A stretch of 48,125 bases of DNA from Ignavibacteria bacterium UBA2360 (GCA_002344125.1 DDTQ01000008.1:25750-73874); one strand, 5' to 3'; positions 14,886 to 22,858 are shown, counted from the stretch's first letter. Notes: generated from the sequence alone by a model not told the origin. Translations and numbers: made by a program.

Positions 14886-15527
14886 TTATTTTATGGGAAT
14901 TTTAATCAACTGGCCGGGATATATAAAATTCGGGTCGTCAATTTCAGTTCTGTTAGCCTCCCAAATGAAATTCCATTTATTCACCGTTCCGTAAAATTTC
15001 AAAGAAATTCCCGTCAGCACATCTCCGTAAGCTACCGTGTACATATCTTCGCCGGTAACAGGTAGCTCTGTTTGTTTAACGGCTGTCATTTTTACATATA
15101 ATGCTGCTACACGTTCACTAAACTCAGGCAGACACTTAATTTTTGAGCTGTACAGACCGGCAACTATATTTCTTTCTGCGTCCCCGGGAGCAATGTTATT
15201 ACTTAACATTGATTCGGCTTCCTGAAGCTTCAGTCTGTAATCGGTTACCTGTTCTTTTGAAGCGCCCACAATTGCGTATAACTCAGCTTCGCAGTCAAAA
15301 TTCTCGGTGTATTCGTTCAGTTTCCTTAAGCTGTCAATTTCAAGCGCAAGCGTATCAAGTTTTGCCAGAAGCAGTATAGCGTCTATTGCGTACATATCCC
15401 TTACATATTCCCACTGTGCCTGGTCTAGTTCATCGGGCAGCTTATCAGGCAGTTTATCTGTCTGCGTATATGCCGCGGGTACCGCCGCCATTAACATCAG
15501 GAATACTATAAGAAGAGTTCTATGCAA
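14886..15527 (-). CDS. Exported LysM-domain protein, paralog of the 13550-14410 product
   Basis: A 213-residue protein with signal peptide (1-20), helical region, and the same two-cysteine domain as its neighbour: 'CEAELYAIVGASKEQVTDYR' (C79) and 'KIKCLPEFSERVA' (C132). The Cys-Cys spacing is 53 residues against 54 in the paralog. LysM covers about 162-212 ('YTVAYGDVLTGISLKFYG', 'DPNFIYPGQLIKIP'). Unlike the paralog it lacks the poly-Asp stretch and Lys-rich tail. The start codon is TTG at 15527. It lies about 195 nt upstream of the lipoprotein gene on the same strand. The function is not known beyond probable peptidoglycan binding. Confidence 0.82.
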   Translation of the reverse strand: MHRTLLIVFLMLMAAVPAAYTQTDKLPDKLPDELDQAQWEYVRDMYAIDAILLLAKLDTLALEIDSLRKLNEYTENFDCEAELYAIVGASKEQVTDYRLKLQEAESMLSNNIAPGDAERNIVAGLYSSKIKCLPEFSERVAALYVKMTAVKQTELPVTGEDMYTVAYGDVLTGISLKFYGTVNKWNFIWEANRTEIDDPNFIYPGQLIKIPIK

Positions 15528-15555
15528 TTAGTTGTTTATTTTATTTATTGAAGCG

Positions 15556-16941
15556 CTATTTTGAAAGTTTATACGTTTCAACCAGCTTTATTCCGTCATC
15601 GTATCTCAGAATATTAAGCTCTGAATTGATGCCGTGGTAATCTAATGATATTTTTGATTTAATTGCATCGTAGTTAACCAGATTTTTTAACGACGCATTC
15701 AGTTCCTGCCGTGTATCTGCGCCTTCCCCTATAAGCCTGAAAAGAAGTTTGCCGGTATCGTAGCCAAACAGGAAGTTCTTTGATATTTTATACTTGGTTT
15801 TTTTCAGATTTTCTTTCAGCTCGTTAAGTTTTGTTTCATCCGGAAAGTATTCCGATTCAAATACAACATTTTTCAGATATACCTTGTTATCTTCAAGAGC
15901 CTTATCGTGGTTCCAGTCCCCCGTGCCGGCTATATACATGCCAAGCCCGTCAGAAAACAGCTGCGGTACTATTATACTTATTTCATTCGGGTTTGCAATA
16001 GGTATATATATTGCGTCTATCACTCCCTGGATATATTTCGTCGTTTCAGGTTTCAATTTGTAGGGCTTAATATTCATTGTATCCAGAATCTTTTTGGCGT
16101 TTACGCCGAACATATAATAGATACTAACATCCATATTTAAGCTAACCGATGAATCTATCAAAGACCATCTCACACCGCTTAACTCAAGCTTTTGTTTCTG
16201 CGTCAGGTTCAAATTTGCCGCGTTTATGAACATGTCATTTTCCCTGATATACTTCGTGATAGCGCCTATCTGTTCCGTTATATTCTGGGGATTCTTAGGA
16301 TACGATTGTGCTATTACAACCTTGCCGCCCATTGTTTTAACTTCAGTTTCAAAATGTTTCCTGAAGTTATCGCCGTAAGATTCTTCATATATCACCGCAA
16401 AGTTCTTCAGTCCGTTCTTCTTTATAAGGTAATCCGCCATCAGTTTGCCGCGCACTTCGTAACTTGGGTTCAGCTGAAATACATAATTGTAATTTGCCGC
16501 AAGCTCATCGCCTGTTGCCGTGGGTGAAATTATTGGCAGTGAAAACTGCGGACCGTTTAAAGCTGATTCACTCAGCTCGCTGCTGAATACAGGGCCAATA
16601 ACGCCAATAATACTTTCATCTTCACCAAAACTTCTGATAATATCAGATGCCAGCACAGGATCGCGTTTCGTATCCATTACTTCAAGTGTAACCTTTACAG
16701 GCGCGCCTTTGCTGTATTTCTGAAGCGCGAATTTTATTCCGTCAAGAATTTCATTGCCCAGCTGCTTTTTTGAGCCATCTTCGGAATCTGAGAACATCGG
16801 CAGCGCAACACCTATCTTTACCGCATTTTGTGAATTTATCTTCAACGGGTTAAGGAATAATATGCCGGTAAAAAGTATTACTGCTATCTTAATTTGTAAT
16901 TTGATATTTGGCATTTGTAATTTTGTATTCTTTATTCCCAT
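15556..16941 (-). CDS. Periplasmic ligand-binding protein (branched-chain amino-acid receptor, LivK type)
   Basis: Type 1 periplasmic binding fold of 461 residues, as in LivJ/LivK and the receptor-family ligand-binding region. Motifs: 'VKIGVALPMFSDSED' near the mature N-terminus, 'VIGPVFSSELSE' and 'LPIISPTATGDELA' for the ligand-binding cleft. A signal peptide is present (about 17-37), but the residues before it ('NTKLQMPNIKLQ') come from an A/T-rich dispersed repeat (16891-16930). The ATG overlaps the guaA 3' end by 10 nt. No ABC permease or ATPase genes are adjacent, so it may be an orphan receptor or a sensor, as is common in Bacteroidota. The ligand is unknown. Confidence 0.8.
   Translation of the reverse strand: MGIKNTKLQMPNIKLQIKIAVILFTGILFLNPLKINSQNAVKIGVALPMFSDSEDGSKKQLGNEILDGIKFALQKYSKGAPVKVTLEVMDTKRDPVLASDIIRSFGEDESIIGVIGPVFSSELSESALNGPQFSLPIISPTATGDELAANYNYVFQLNPSYEVRGKLMADYLIKKNGLKNFAVIYEESYGDNFRKHFETEVKTMGGKVVIAQSYPKNPQNITEQIGAITKYIRENDMFINAANLNLTQKQKLELSGVRWSLIDSSVSLNMDVSIYYMFGVNAKKILDTMNIKPYKLKPETTKYIQGVIDAIYIPIANPNEISIIVPQLFSDGLGMYIAGTGDWNHDKALEDNKVYLKNVVFESEYFPDETKLNELKENLKKTKYKISKNFLFGYDTGKLLFRLIGEGADTRQELNASLKNLVNYDAIKSKISLDYHGINSELNILRYDDGIKLVETYKLSK
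16891..16930. repeat. A/T-rich 'aatttgtaattt' type repeat within a CDS start
   Basis: On the plus strand the segment has two similar AATTTGTAATTT / CATTTGTAATTTT blocks separated by GATATTTGG. It encodes residues 4-17 of the binding protein. The pattern resembles the degenerate 'caaattacaaat' runs dispersed in many genomes; another A/T-rich run (18482-18515) lies at the other end of guaA. Confidence 0.55.
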
Positions 16942-18479
16942 TCTATAGTAGAAGGCGGTTTGTTGCTTATATCGTAAACCACCCTGTTTATCCCTTTTAC
17001 GTTATTTGTGATGCCTGTCGAAATTTCCTCAAGTGCCTTTGCAGGCATGGGGAACCAGTTCGCCGTCATTCCGTCAACACTTTCTACTGCCCTAAGTGCC
17101 ACAACTTTTTCATAAGTACGGCTGTCACCCATAACACCAACAGTCGAAACCGGCAGTAAAACCGCGAATGCCTGCCATATTTTATCATATAAGCCGTGTT
17201 TGTGCAGGTTTAACCTGTAAATATAGTCGGCTTCGAGTAATATATCAAGTTTTTCTTTTGTAACAGCCCCAAGTATCCGTACCGCTAGTCCCGGACCCGG
17301 GAACGGGTGCCTGCCTAAAATTACATCCGGTATCTTCAGGATCTTTCCTATTACTCGCACTTCATCCTTGAATAATTCCCTGAATGGCTCAATAAGCTTC
17401 ATATGCAGTGATTTTGGTAAACCCCCCACATTATGATGTGTTTTAATAGTTACACTTGGGCCGTGGAATGATGATGATTCAATTACATCCGGGTACAAGG
17501 TACCCTGAACAAGGAATTTAATTTTGTTTTTGCCCTTTGCCTGCTTTTTAGCGAAATCCTGGAATACATCAATGAATGTCTTACCAATGATCTTGCGTTT
17601 TCTCTCAGGGTCAGTCACGCCTTCCAGGCGTTTCAGGAAAAGTTTTGATGCATCTATGAATTTTAAATTCAGTTTACCTTTAAAATACTTTACTATTTCT
17701 GCGCTTTCATTTTTGCGCATAAGTCCGTTATCTATATGTACGCATATCAGATTTCTGCCTATGGCTTTGTGTATCATAAATGCAGCTACTGCGGAATCAA
17801 CCCCGCCGCTCATTGCGCAAATAGCTTTTTCATTGCCAACAAGCTGCTTAATTTCTTTTACCTTTTCGTTTATAAAGGAGCCCATCTGCCATTTATTTTT
17901 GATGCGGCATACCTTATATAAAAAGTTGTTGAGAATTTTGATTCCCTGCTCGGTATGATTTACTTCAGGGTGGAACTGCACGCCGTAAATTCTTTCCTTC
18001 ACCGCTTCAAAGCTGCTTATGAGACCGTTTTCACTTCGTGAGGTTGCCTTAAATCCGCGGGGCAATTTTTTTATGTGATCGTTATGGCTCATCCACACAG
18101 TCAGATCTTTGGAAACACCCGCGAGTATTCCTTTGCGCGAAGTAATGTGAATATTGGTTTTACCAAACTCCCTTGTTTTGCCGCCCTTTACGCTGCCTTT
18201 AAAGTGATGCGATAGCAATTGCAGACCGTAGCAGATGCCAAGTATTGGCACATTCATGCTGAGTATCAGCTCAGCAAGTGAGTACGCGTTTTTCATATAG
18301 ACGCTCTGCGGTCCACCTGAAAGGATTATCCCTTTAATGGTTTTATCATGTACAAGTCCCGTCATATCAGCGGTACATGCAATTACTTCTGAATATACGT
18401 GACACTCCCTTACCTTACGCGCTATAAGCTTGGTGTACTGTGAACCGAAATCAATTATTATTATTTTATCTGCGTGCAT
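16932..18479 (-). CDS. guaA: GMP synthase (glutamine-hydrolysing)
   Basis: Aminates XMP to GMP with glutamine and ATP. The 515-residue enzyme has an N-terminal class I amidotransferase domain with catalytic Cys83 in 'GICYGLQLL' and His170/Glu172 in 'VQFHPEVNH'. The ATP-pyrophosphatase P-loop is 'SGGVDSA' (224-230), and the C-terminal dimerisation domain ends in 'NRVVYDISNKPPSTIEWE', the standard terminus. All catalytic elements are intact. The gene is flanked on both sides by short repeats, with the binding-protein gene overlapping its 3' end by 10 nt. Confidence 0.98.
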   Translation of the reverse strand: MHADKIIIIDFGSQYTKLIARKVRECHVYSEVIACTADMTGLVHDKTIKGIILSGGPQSVYMKNAYSLAELILSMNVPILGICYGLQLLSHHFKGSVKGGKTREFGKTNIHITSRKGILAGVSKDLTVWMSHNDHIKKLPRGFKATSRSENGLISSFEAVKERIYGVQFHPEVNHTEQGIKILNNFLYKVCRIKNKWQMGSFINEKVKEIKQLVGNEKAICAMSGGVDSAVAAFMIHKAIGRNLICVHIDNGLMRKNESAEIVKYFKGKLNLKFIDASKLFLKRLEGVTDPERKRKIIGKTFIDVFQDFAKKQAKGKNKIKFLVQGTLYPDVIESSSFHGPSVTIKTHHNVGGLPKSLHMKLIEPFRELFKDEVRVIGKILKIPDVILGRHPFPGPGLAVRILGAVTKEKLDILLEADYIYRLNLHKHGLYDKIWQAFAVLLPVSTVGVMGDSRTYEKVVALRAVESVDGMTANWFPMPAKALEEISTGITNNVKGINRVVYDISNKPPSTIEWE

Positions 18480-18481
18480 AT

Positions 18482-18559
18482 AAAAAATTACGAATTACGA
18501 ATTAGAAATTATGAATACTATTAATGCATTTTGTTTGTTACTCATTACTCATTGCTCAC
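18482..18559. repeat. Two adjacent low-complexity dispersed repeats between guaA and the BadF-type gene
   Basis: At 18482-18515 a run of 'attacga' units (AATTACGAATTACGAATTA) is followed at 18537-18559 by a 'ttactcattactcattgctc' run. Both are short imperfect direct repeats. They separate guaA from the hairpin repeat at 18563-18602. Confidence 0.6.
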
Positions 18560-18562
18560 AAG

Positions 18563-18602
18563 AAAATTACGGAGTAATTTTCGAAGTCCCGCTTTGGCGG
18601 GA
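18563..18602. repeat. Double-hairpin repeat forming the 3' end of the BadF-type gene
   Basis: AAAATTAC-GGA-GTAATTTT (18563-18581) and TCCCGC-TTTG-GCGGGA (18587-18602) are two perfect inverted repeats side by side. The last 12 codons of the BadF-type gene and its TAA lie inside them. The GC-rich hairpin resembles the CCCGC...GCGGG part of the repeats at 19411-19462 and 48047-48096. Confidence 0.75.
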
Positions 18603-19580
18603 TTGCACATTGTTTATTGCTATCTTCACCGCTCCCCAAACCGGAGCGAACTCCGGCAGAACAAGCTTAATATTCGGATACTGTTTCCTCGCTGCTTTTC
18701 TTAACTCAGCTGCTAGCAGCTTTTCTTCTGTTAACAATGAACCCATCATAGCAATAGTGTACTTCTGTCTTTTTAGCGGAATAAAATGCGTCATTAAATT
18801 TTCCGCGGCATCTTTGATTATTCCCTTAGAAACCTTATCGCCTTTTTCAGCGCAGCGGAAAACATGTTTTGTTAACTGCGATATTTCAAATCCGTTGTGA
18901 TAAACATGCTTTATGATATTTGTTTCATCAATTCCGTATTCCTTTTTTATGACCCTTGAAAGCATTTCGGCTTTATGGCGTTTATCATAGTGCTTTGTGA
19001 CCCTGTAAAGCGCTTCGCGCGCGATCCAGTGACCCGAACCTTCATCGCCAATATGCCTGCCCCAGCCGCCGATGCGGCTGATCTTACCGGTTCCTGCTCT
19101 ATAATAGAGTATTGAGCCTGTTCCCGCGATCAAAATCCCGCAATTCTTAACATTTCTGCCAAAAGCAGCTTCCAGTGCAATTTCTGTATCGGGCAAAATG
19201 AAAACTCTCTTTATTCCCGTTGCTTTCCTTAAGTCCGCCGATAGCTTTTTCCTGTCCTTTTCATATCTCGCGCCGGATATTCCCGCAGCAACAGCAGCGA
19301 TGTTTCCTTTTCCTGCCACTCCTGAAACATCCTTCACTATCTTAACCAGCCGCTTCAGTGATTCGTCATATCCCAGTAAATTCAGATTAATGAAAGGAAA
19401 CTTGAATAACTTATTTCCCCCCTCGGCGTTTTTTGCCGTCCCGCGTTTCTGCTTAGCGGGATCAACATTTAATATAGCACTGTTATATCCTACTATTCCC
19501 ACCGGATACAATAAAACCTCGCTTTTTGTCGCGCCGGAATCGATTGCTATAATATATCTGGCCTTTTCGGGATATTTCAA
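18567..19580 (-). CDS. BadF/BadG/BcrA-type ATPase, probable N-acetylglucosamine kinase
   Basis: ASKHA-fold protein of 337 residues. The N-terminal phosphate-1 motif is 'IAIDSGATKSEVLLY'; 'ILIAGTGSILYYR' and 'RIGGWGRHIGDEGSGHWIAR' are the strongest family blocks and closely match N-acetylglucosamine kinase relatives rather than the benzoyl-CoA reductase activators, because no 4Fe-4S cysteines are seen. It would phosphorylate an amino sugar in the cytoplasm. Two features are odd: residues 40-57 (within 'DPAKQKRGTAKNAEGGNK') are encoded by a hairpin repeat that interrupts the N-terminal lobe, and the last ~12 residues ('QSRQSGTSKITP') come from another hairpin repeat. Whether the enzyme tolerates these is unknown. 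Confidence 0.82.
   Translation of the reverse strand: MKYPEKARYIIAIDSGATKSEVLLYPVGIVGYNSAILNVDPAKQKRGTAKNAEGGNKLFKFPFINLNLLGYDESLKRLVKIVKDVSGVAGKGNIAAVAAGISGARYEKDRKKLSADLRKATGIKRVFILPDTEIALEAAFGRNVKNCGILIAGTGSILYYRAGTGKISRIGGWGRHIGDEGSGHWIAREALYRVTKHYDKRHKAEMLSRVIKKEYGIDETNIIKHVYHNGFEISQLTKHVFRCAEKGDKVSKGIIKDAAENLMTHFIPLKRQKYTIAMMGSLLTEEKLLAAELRKAARKQYPNIKLVLPEFAPVWGAVKIAINNVQSRQSGTSKITP
19411..19462. repeat. Hairpin repeat inserted in frame in the BadF-type gene
   Basis: The segment GGCG...TTTTGCCGTCCCGC...GCTTAGCGGGAT at 19425-19462 matches 48059-48096 at 35 of 38 positions by eye, and the pyrimidine-rich flank TTATTTCCCC is also shared. It contains a CCCGC/GCGGG stem. The copy here lies wholly inside a coding sequence and keeps the frame. 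Confidence 0.85.
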
Positions 19581-19828
19581 CTGGTCTTAATACGAAATGT
19601 TAGGGCAAAAATAAGGATAAATGCGTAAAAAGAATATGACAGAATAAAATCTTACGAACTTATTGAATTTTCAAACATTAGTTATTATTTTGTAATCAGT
19701 AAGAAATTGAATTTAATTTTGTTTAAATATCTTTAGCATTTACCTGAAACCAATGTTAAGTGAGATTAATTGTTCTAATTGCTATAATCTTTACGACTTC
19801 GTTTCCAAAAAATTTTTATTATTGAAAT

Positions 19829-21055
19829 ATGAAAATACACAAAAAAGTAATTCTGTTACTATTATTTGTTGCACATGCTTCATTTGCGCAATGGGTACAG
19901 ATTTCTACGATTGGTACTAATGAGTTAAGAGGAGTTTACTTTTTTGATGAATACACTGGAATAGTTGTCGGTCAAGGAGGTATTTGGCGCTCCACCAACA
20001 GCGGCATAAATTGGAATAATGTTTCAAATTTTTCTGTTATGAATGCATTATCTATTTTAGGTGGAAATCTGGTATTGGCAGCTGGGAATAATGGAATCAT
20101 AATGAAATCAACGGACGCTGGAGTTACTTGGATTTTTGCTGAAACATCTGTTAATGTTAATCTCTTGGCAATTGATTGGGGAAATGCAACGGTCTGTTAT
20201 TGCGTAGGAGCCAGCGGAACTTTACTTAAGTCTACAAATTCAGGGAATAATTGGTATGCACAGAACAGTATCCAATCAGAAGATTTAAAAGGAGTATACA
20301 TGCCTGACCCTTTAAATGGTTACATCGCAGGTGGAACGTCAAAAGAATTATTTGGTGCTACATTTAACGGCGGAACAAACTGGACATATCCATTAAATCA
20401 AACGGGTAATTATGTTAATGGAATGTATTGTTTTCCATCATTTATGAAAATTATTCTCGTTGGCCCTAACGGAAGGATTAGAAGAAGCACTAATTTTGGT
20501 TCAACGTGGTCAATAACTACCAATATAACGTCCACAACATTAAACTCGGTATATTTTGCAAATGATAATACTGGTTATATTGTGGGGGATAATGGAACAA
20601 TCTTAAAAAGCATAAATGGGGGCGTAAATTGGGTTATTGAAAATAGTTCAACTACAAATAGTTTAAAAGGGATTCATTTTATAAATACAACAATAGGTTG
20701 GGTTGTTGGGAGTAATGGTACGGTTCTAAGAACGGGGATACCAGTTGCAGTAACAGGAAATGAAACGGAACTCATAAGAGATTATTCCTTAGCCCAAAAT
20801 TATCCAAACCCATTTAACCCTTCAACAAAAATTAAATTCGAAATTCCGCAGAATGTAGAGACGACCCGGCGGGTCGTCTCCCTGATTATCTTCGATATCC
20901 TCGGAAGAGAAGTCCGCTCACTTGTTAATGAAAACCTCAAGCACGGAATCTACGAAGCTGATTTCAACGCGGCAGACTTGCCAAGCTGTGTGTATTTTTA
21001 TAAGCTGAACGCAGGGGAGTTTACCGAAACAAAAAAAATGATACTGCTTAAATAG
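19829..21055 (+). CDS. Secreted Ycf48/BNR-repeat beta-propeller protein with T9SS sorting domain
   Basis: A 408-residue secreted protein: signal peptide (1-20, ending 'VAHASFAQ'), then a propeller of repeated units such as 'IWRSTNSGINWNNV' and 'TLLKSTNSGNNWYAQ', the pattern of Ycf48-like/BNR repeats, and a C-terminal T9SS type A sorting domain from about residue 320 ('NYPNPFNPSTKIKFEIP' through 'KMILLK'). It would cross the outer membrane through T9SS and be surface-attached or released. The sorting domain contains an insertion encoded by a 23-bp palindrome (20858-20880) between the first and second strands. The gene ends 3 nt from the convergent CDF gene. There is no clear Shine-Dalgarno. 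The binding target is unknown. Confidence 0.88.
   Translation: MKIHKKVILLLLFVAHASFAQWVQISTIGTNELRGVYFFDEYTGIVVGQGGIWRSTNSGINWNNVSNFSVMNALSILGGNLVLAAGNNGIIMKSTDAGVTWIFAETSVNVNLLAIDWGNATVCYCVGASGTLLKSTNSGNNWYAQNSIQSEDLKGVYMPDPLNGYIAGGTSKELFGATFNGGTNWTYPLNQTGNYVNGMYCFPSFMKIILVGPNGRIRRSTNFGSTWSITTNITSTTLNSVYFANDNTGYIVGDNGTILKSINGGVNWVIENSSTTNSLKGIHFINTTIGWVVGSNGTVLRTGIPVAVTGNETELIRDYSLAQNYPNPFNPSTKIKFEIPQNVETTRRVVSLIIFDILGREVRSLVNENLKHGIYEADFNAADLPSCVYFYKLNAGEFTETKKMILLK
20858..20880. repeat. Perfect GC-rich palindrome inside a T9SS sorting domain
   Basis: GAGACGACCC-GGC-GGGTCGTCTC: 10-bp arms around a 3-nt centre. It encodes the residues 'ETTRRVV' region between 'FEIPQ' and 'SLIIFD', where the other sorting domains in the window have only a few residues. 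Its GC content stands out from the AT-rich surroundings. Confidence 0.85.
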
Positions 21056-21058
21056 CGC

Positions 21059-22114
21059 TTACCCGCTTACATCATCTATATCGTATGTAGGTAGCGATAT
21101 AATTTTTTTCGAATCCCACTTTATGTATTTCGAATTCGGCTCCTTGCGTACGCCGCACTCAGGCATTGTGCAGATATAGCAGCACCTTGGATTGCACGGG
21201 TCTAAGTGTATTAACGACTCCACCTGCTTTGTGCCCAGTGAATCAATTATCCTGTGCTCAAGCCGGTCAACCGTTTCGTGAGCTTCGCTAACCGATTTAT
21301 AATATGGTACAATCAAATGAAAATCCACCATATACTTATCCCCTGATTTCCAGTACCTTAGCCTGTGCACATCAATCCAGTCAGGGTGCTCCTTCCGCTG
21401 CGATTCCAGCCCCGTGCCTATATTGCTTATTATCTTATCATCGTTCTCATTCATCAGCCCGCCAATTGATTCACGCACCAAATGTTTTCCCGTCCATAAA
21501 ATATTAAGCGCAAGTATTATTGCAACTATCGGATCGAATAACTTTATATCAGTAATTAATACCAGCACTAACGCGCCTACAGCTCCAAAGCTTGTAATGG
21601 AATCAGTCATAACGTGCTTGCCGTCAGCAATCAAAATAAGACTCTTTGTTTTTTTGCCGGTACGAATGAGGTATAATCCCAATAACAGATTTACAACACT
21701 TGCTGCGGCAATTATTCCCGCGCCCGTATCAAGCGAAGAGATCTCTCTTGGATAAAGAATATCCCTTACTGCGTATGCAATAATAGAAATTGCCGCAATT
21801 ATGATCATAGCTCCTTCAAATCCCGCAGAGAAAAATTCGATCTTACCGTGACCGTAGGGGTGCTCCTTATCCGCCGGCTTGGTTGAAAGATGCAGGCTGT
21901 AAAATGCGAACGACGTTGCCACAATATGCACAATTGATTCAAGGGCATCCGAAAGCACAGCCGCGGAACCGGTTAAAAAATATGCTCCCACCTTACCGAA
22001 GAACATTAAAAATCCGATTGAAAGGGAAATTAAAGCGGCTCTTTGCTTGAGTTCAGTCTCTCGTTTATCCACTATTAAATAGCATTTAGCAGAATCGTTT
22101 CCAATAATATACAA
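21059..22114 (-). CDS. Cation diffusion facilitator (CDF) family metal exporter
   Basis: Inner-membrane divalent-metal/proton antiporter with about six helices. CDF metal-site blocks are visible: 'SDALESIVHI' in helix 2 and the cytoplasmic loop 'KPADKEHPYGHGKIEFFSAG'; helix 5 has 'DGKHVMTDSITSFGA', with the H/D pair. A C-terminal cytoplasmic domain follows. After it comes an unusual cysteine cluster, 'DPCNPRCCYICTMPECGVR', with five cysteines that could bind metal. The start at 22114 gives 14 residues before 'VDKRETELKQRA'; an in-frame GTG at 22072 is a plausible alternative start. The stop is 3 nt from the convergent T9SS gene. The metal is probably Zn, Fe or Mn; this is not determined. Confidence 0.92.
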   Translation of the reverse strand: MYIIGNDSAKCYLIVDKRETELKQRAALISLSIGFLMFFGKVGAYFLTGSAAVLSDALESIVHIVATSFAFYSLHLSTKPADKEHPYGHGKIEFFSAGFEGAMIIIAAISIIAYAVRDILYPREISSLDTGAGIIAAASVVNLLLGLYLIRTGKKTKSLILIADGKHVMTDSITSFGAVGALVLVLITDIKLFDPIVAIILALNILWTGKHLVRESIGGLMNENDDKIISNIGTGLESQRKEHPDWIDVHRLRYWKSGDKYMVDFHLIVPYYKSVSEAHETVDRLEHRIIDSLGTKQVESLIHLDPCNPRCCYICTMPECGVRKEPNSKYIKWDSKKIISLPTYDIDDVSG

Positions 22115-22159
22115 ATATATGCTAATTTTACATTAATTTTCAGAATATTAATTTAACAC

Positions 22160-22216
22160 TTGACAAAATAGTTTCCGTTAATTATTTTGGAAACTTAAGA
22201 AACGAAAATAGTTTCC
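22160..22216 (+). promoter_or_regulatory. Promoter and operator of the TetR-RND efflux operon
   Basis: TTGACA (22160-22165), a 17-nt spacer and TATTTT (22183-22188) form a sigma-70-like promoter. GTTTCC (22171-22176) and GGAAAC (22189-22194) form an inverted repeat covering the spacer and -10, and AAAATAGTTTCC is repeated directly at 22205-22216. Such placement would let the TetR protein encoded just downstream block RNA polymerase. Confidence 0.65.
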
Positions 22217-22228
22217 ATACCTAATAGA

Positions 22229-22858
22229 ATGGCTGAAGTCACGGAAAAAGAGAAAATACTGTATTTTACCCACGCGAAGTTCATAACTGAAGGCTTTTAC
22301 AAGACCACTATGGATGAAATCGCACGTGACCTCCAGATGAGCAAAAAAACCATTTACAAGCATTTTGATTCAAAAGAAGAACTTCTTGAAAATGTGTGCT
22401 CCATGAGGATGAACCTGATGGAGGAGTTCCTTGACGAAGTTGTGGAAAGCGATGAAGACGCGATCACAAAATTCCTCAAAATTATCCACAAGCAGAAGAG
22501 TATGTCTATGAACTGCTCGCCAACCTGGTTTCGCGATCTGGAAGTTCATGCCCCGCACTTAAGCAGGGAGTTTGCCAAAGTCAGGCAGGATAAAGTCACA
22601 AAGATAATGTCTAAACTCCTTGAACAGGGCAAAAAGGAAAAAGTGGTTGAGCACGTTCCGGTGGATATTATCATAACTGCTCTTAACGGAGCCATTGAAG
22701 CCGTAACACACGCCGATTTTGTACTCAACAGCAAATATTCTTTCCATGAAGCAATGAGAATCACCGCTGAAATATTCTTTAACGGCTTTTTAACAGTGCT
22801 TGGCAAAGAAAAATTTTCAAATACCAAAAAGCTGTTTGAAGATGTGCTTCAAAACTAA
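22229..22858 (+). CDS. TetR/AcrR-family repressor of the efflux operon
   Basis: A 209-residue DNA-binding regulator with the N-terminal helix-turn-helix 'TTMDEIARDLQMSKKTIYKH' followed by 'FDSKEELL', standard for TetR/AcrR proteins, and a divergent ligand-binding domain. It is the first gene of a TetR-TolC-MFP-RND run, 39 nt before the TolC gene, and has a GTTTCC-type operator over its own promoter. It most likely represses the whole operon until a pump substrate binds. The start 'MAEVTEKEKILYFTHAKFI' is complete. Confidence 0.92.
   Translation: MAEVTEKEKILYFTHAKFITEGFYKTTMDEIARDLQMSKKTIYKHFDSKEELLENVCSMRMNLMEEFLDEVVESDEDAITKFLKIIHKQKSMSMNCSPTWFRDLEVHAPHLSREFAKVRQDKVTKIMSKLLEQGKKEKVVEHVPVDIIITALNGAIEAVTHADFVLNSKYSFHEAMRITAEIFFNGFLTVLGKEKFSNTKKLFEDVLQN

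Noticed and set aside
18480..18566. Small RNA gene between guaA and the BadF-type gene
   Set aside because: The sequence is explained by low-complexity repeats, with no promoter or terminator pattern.
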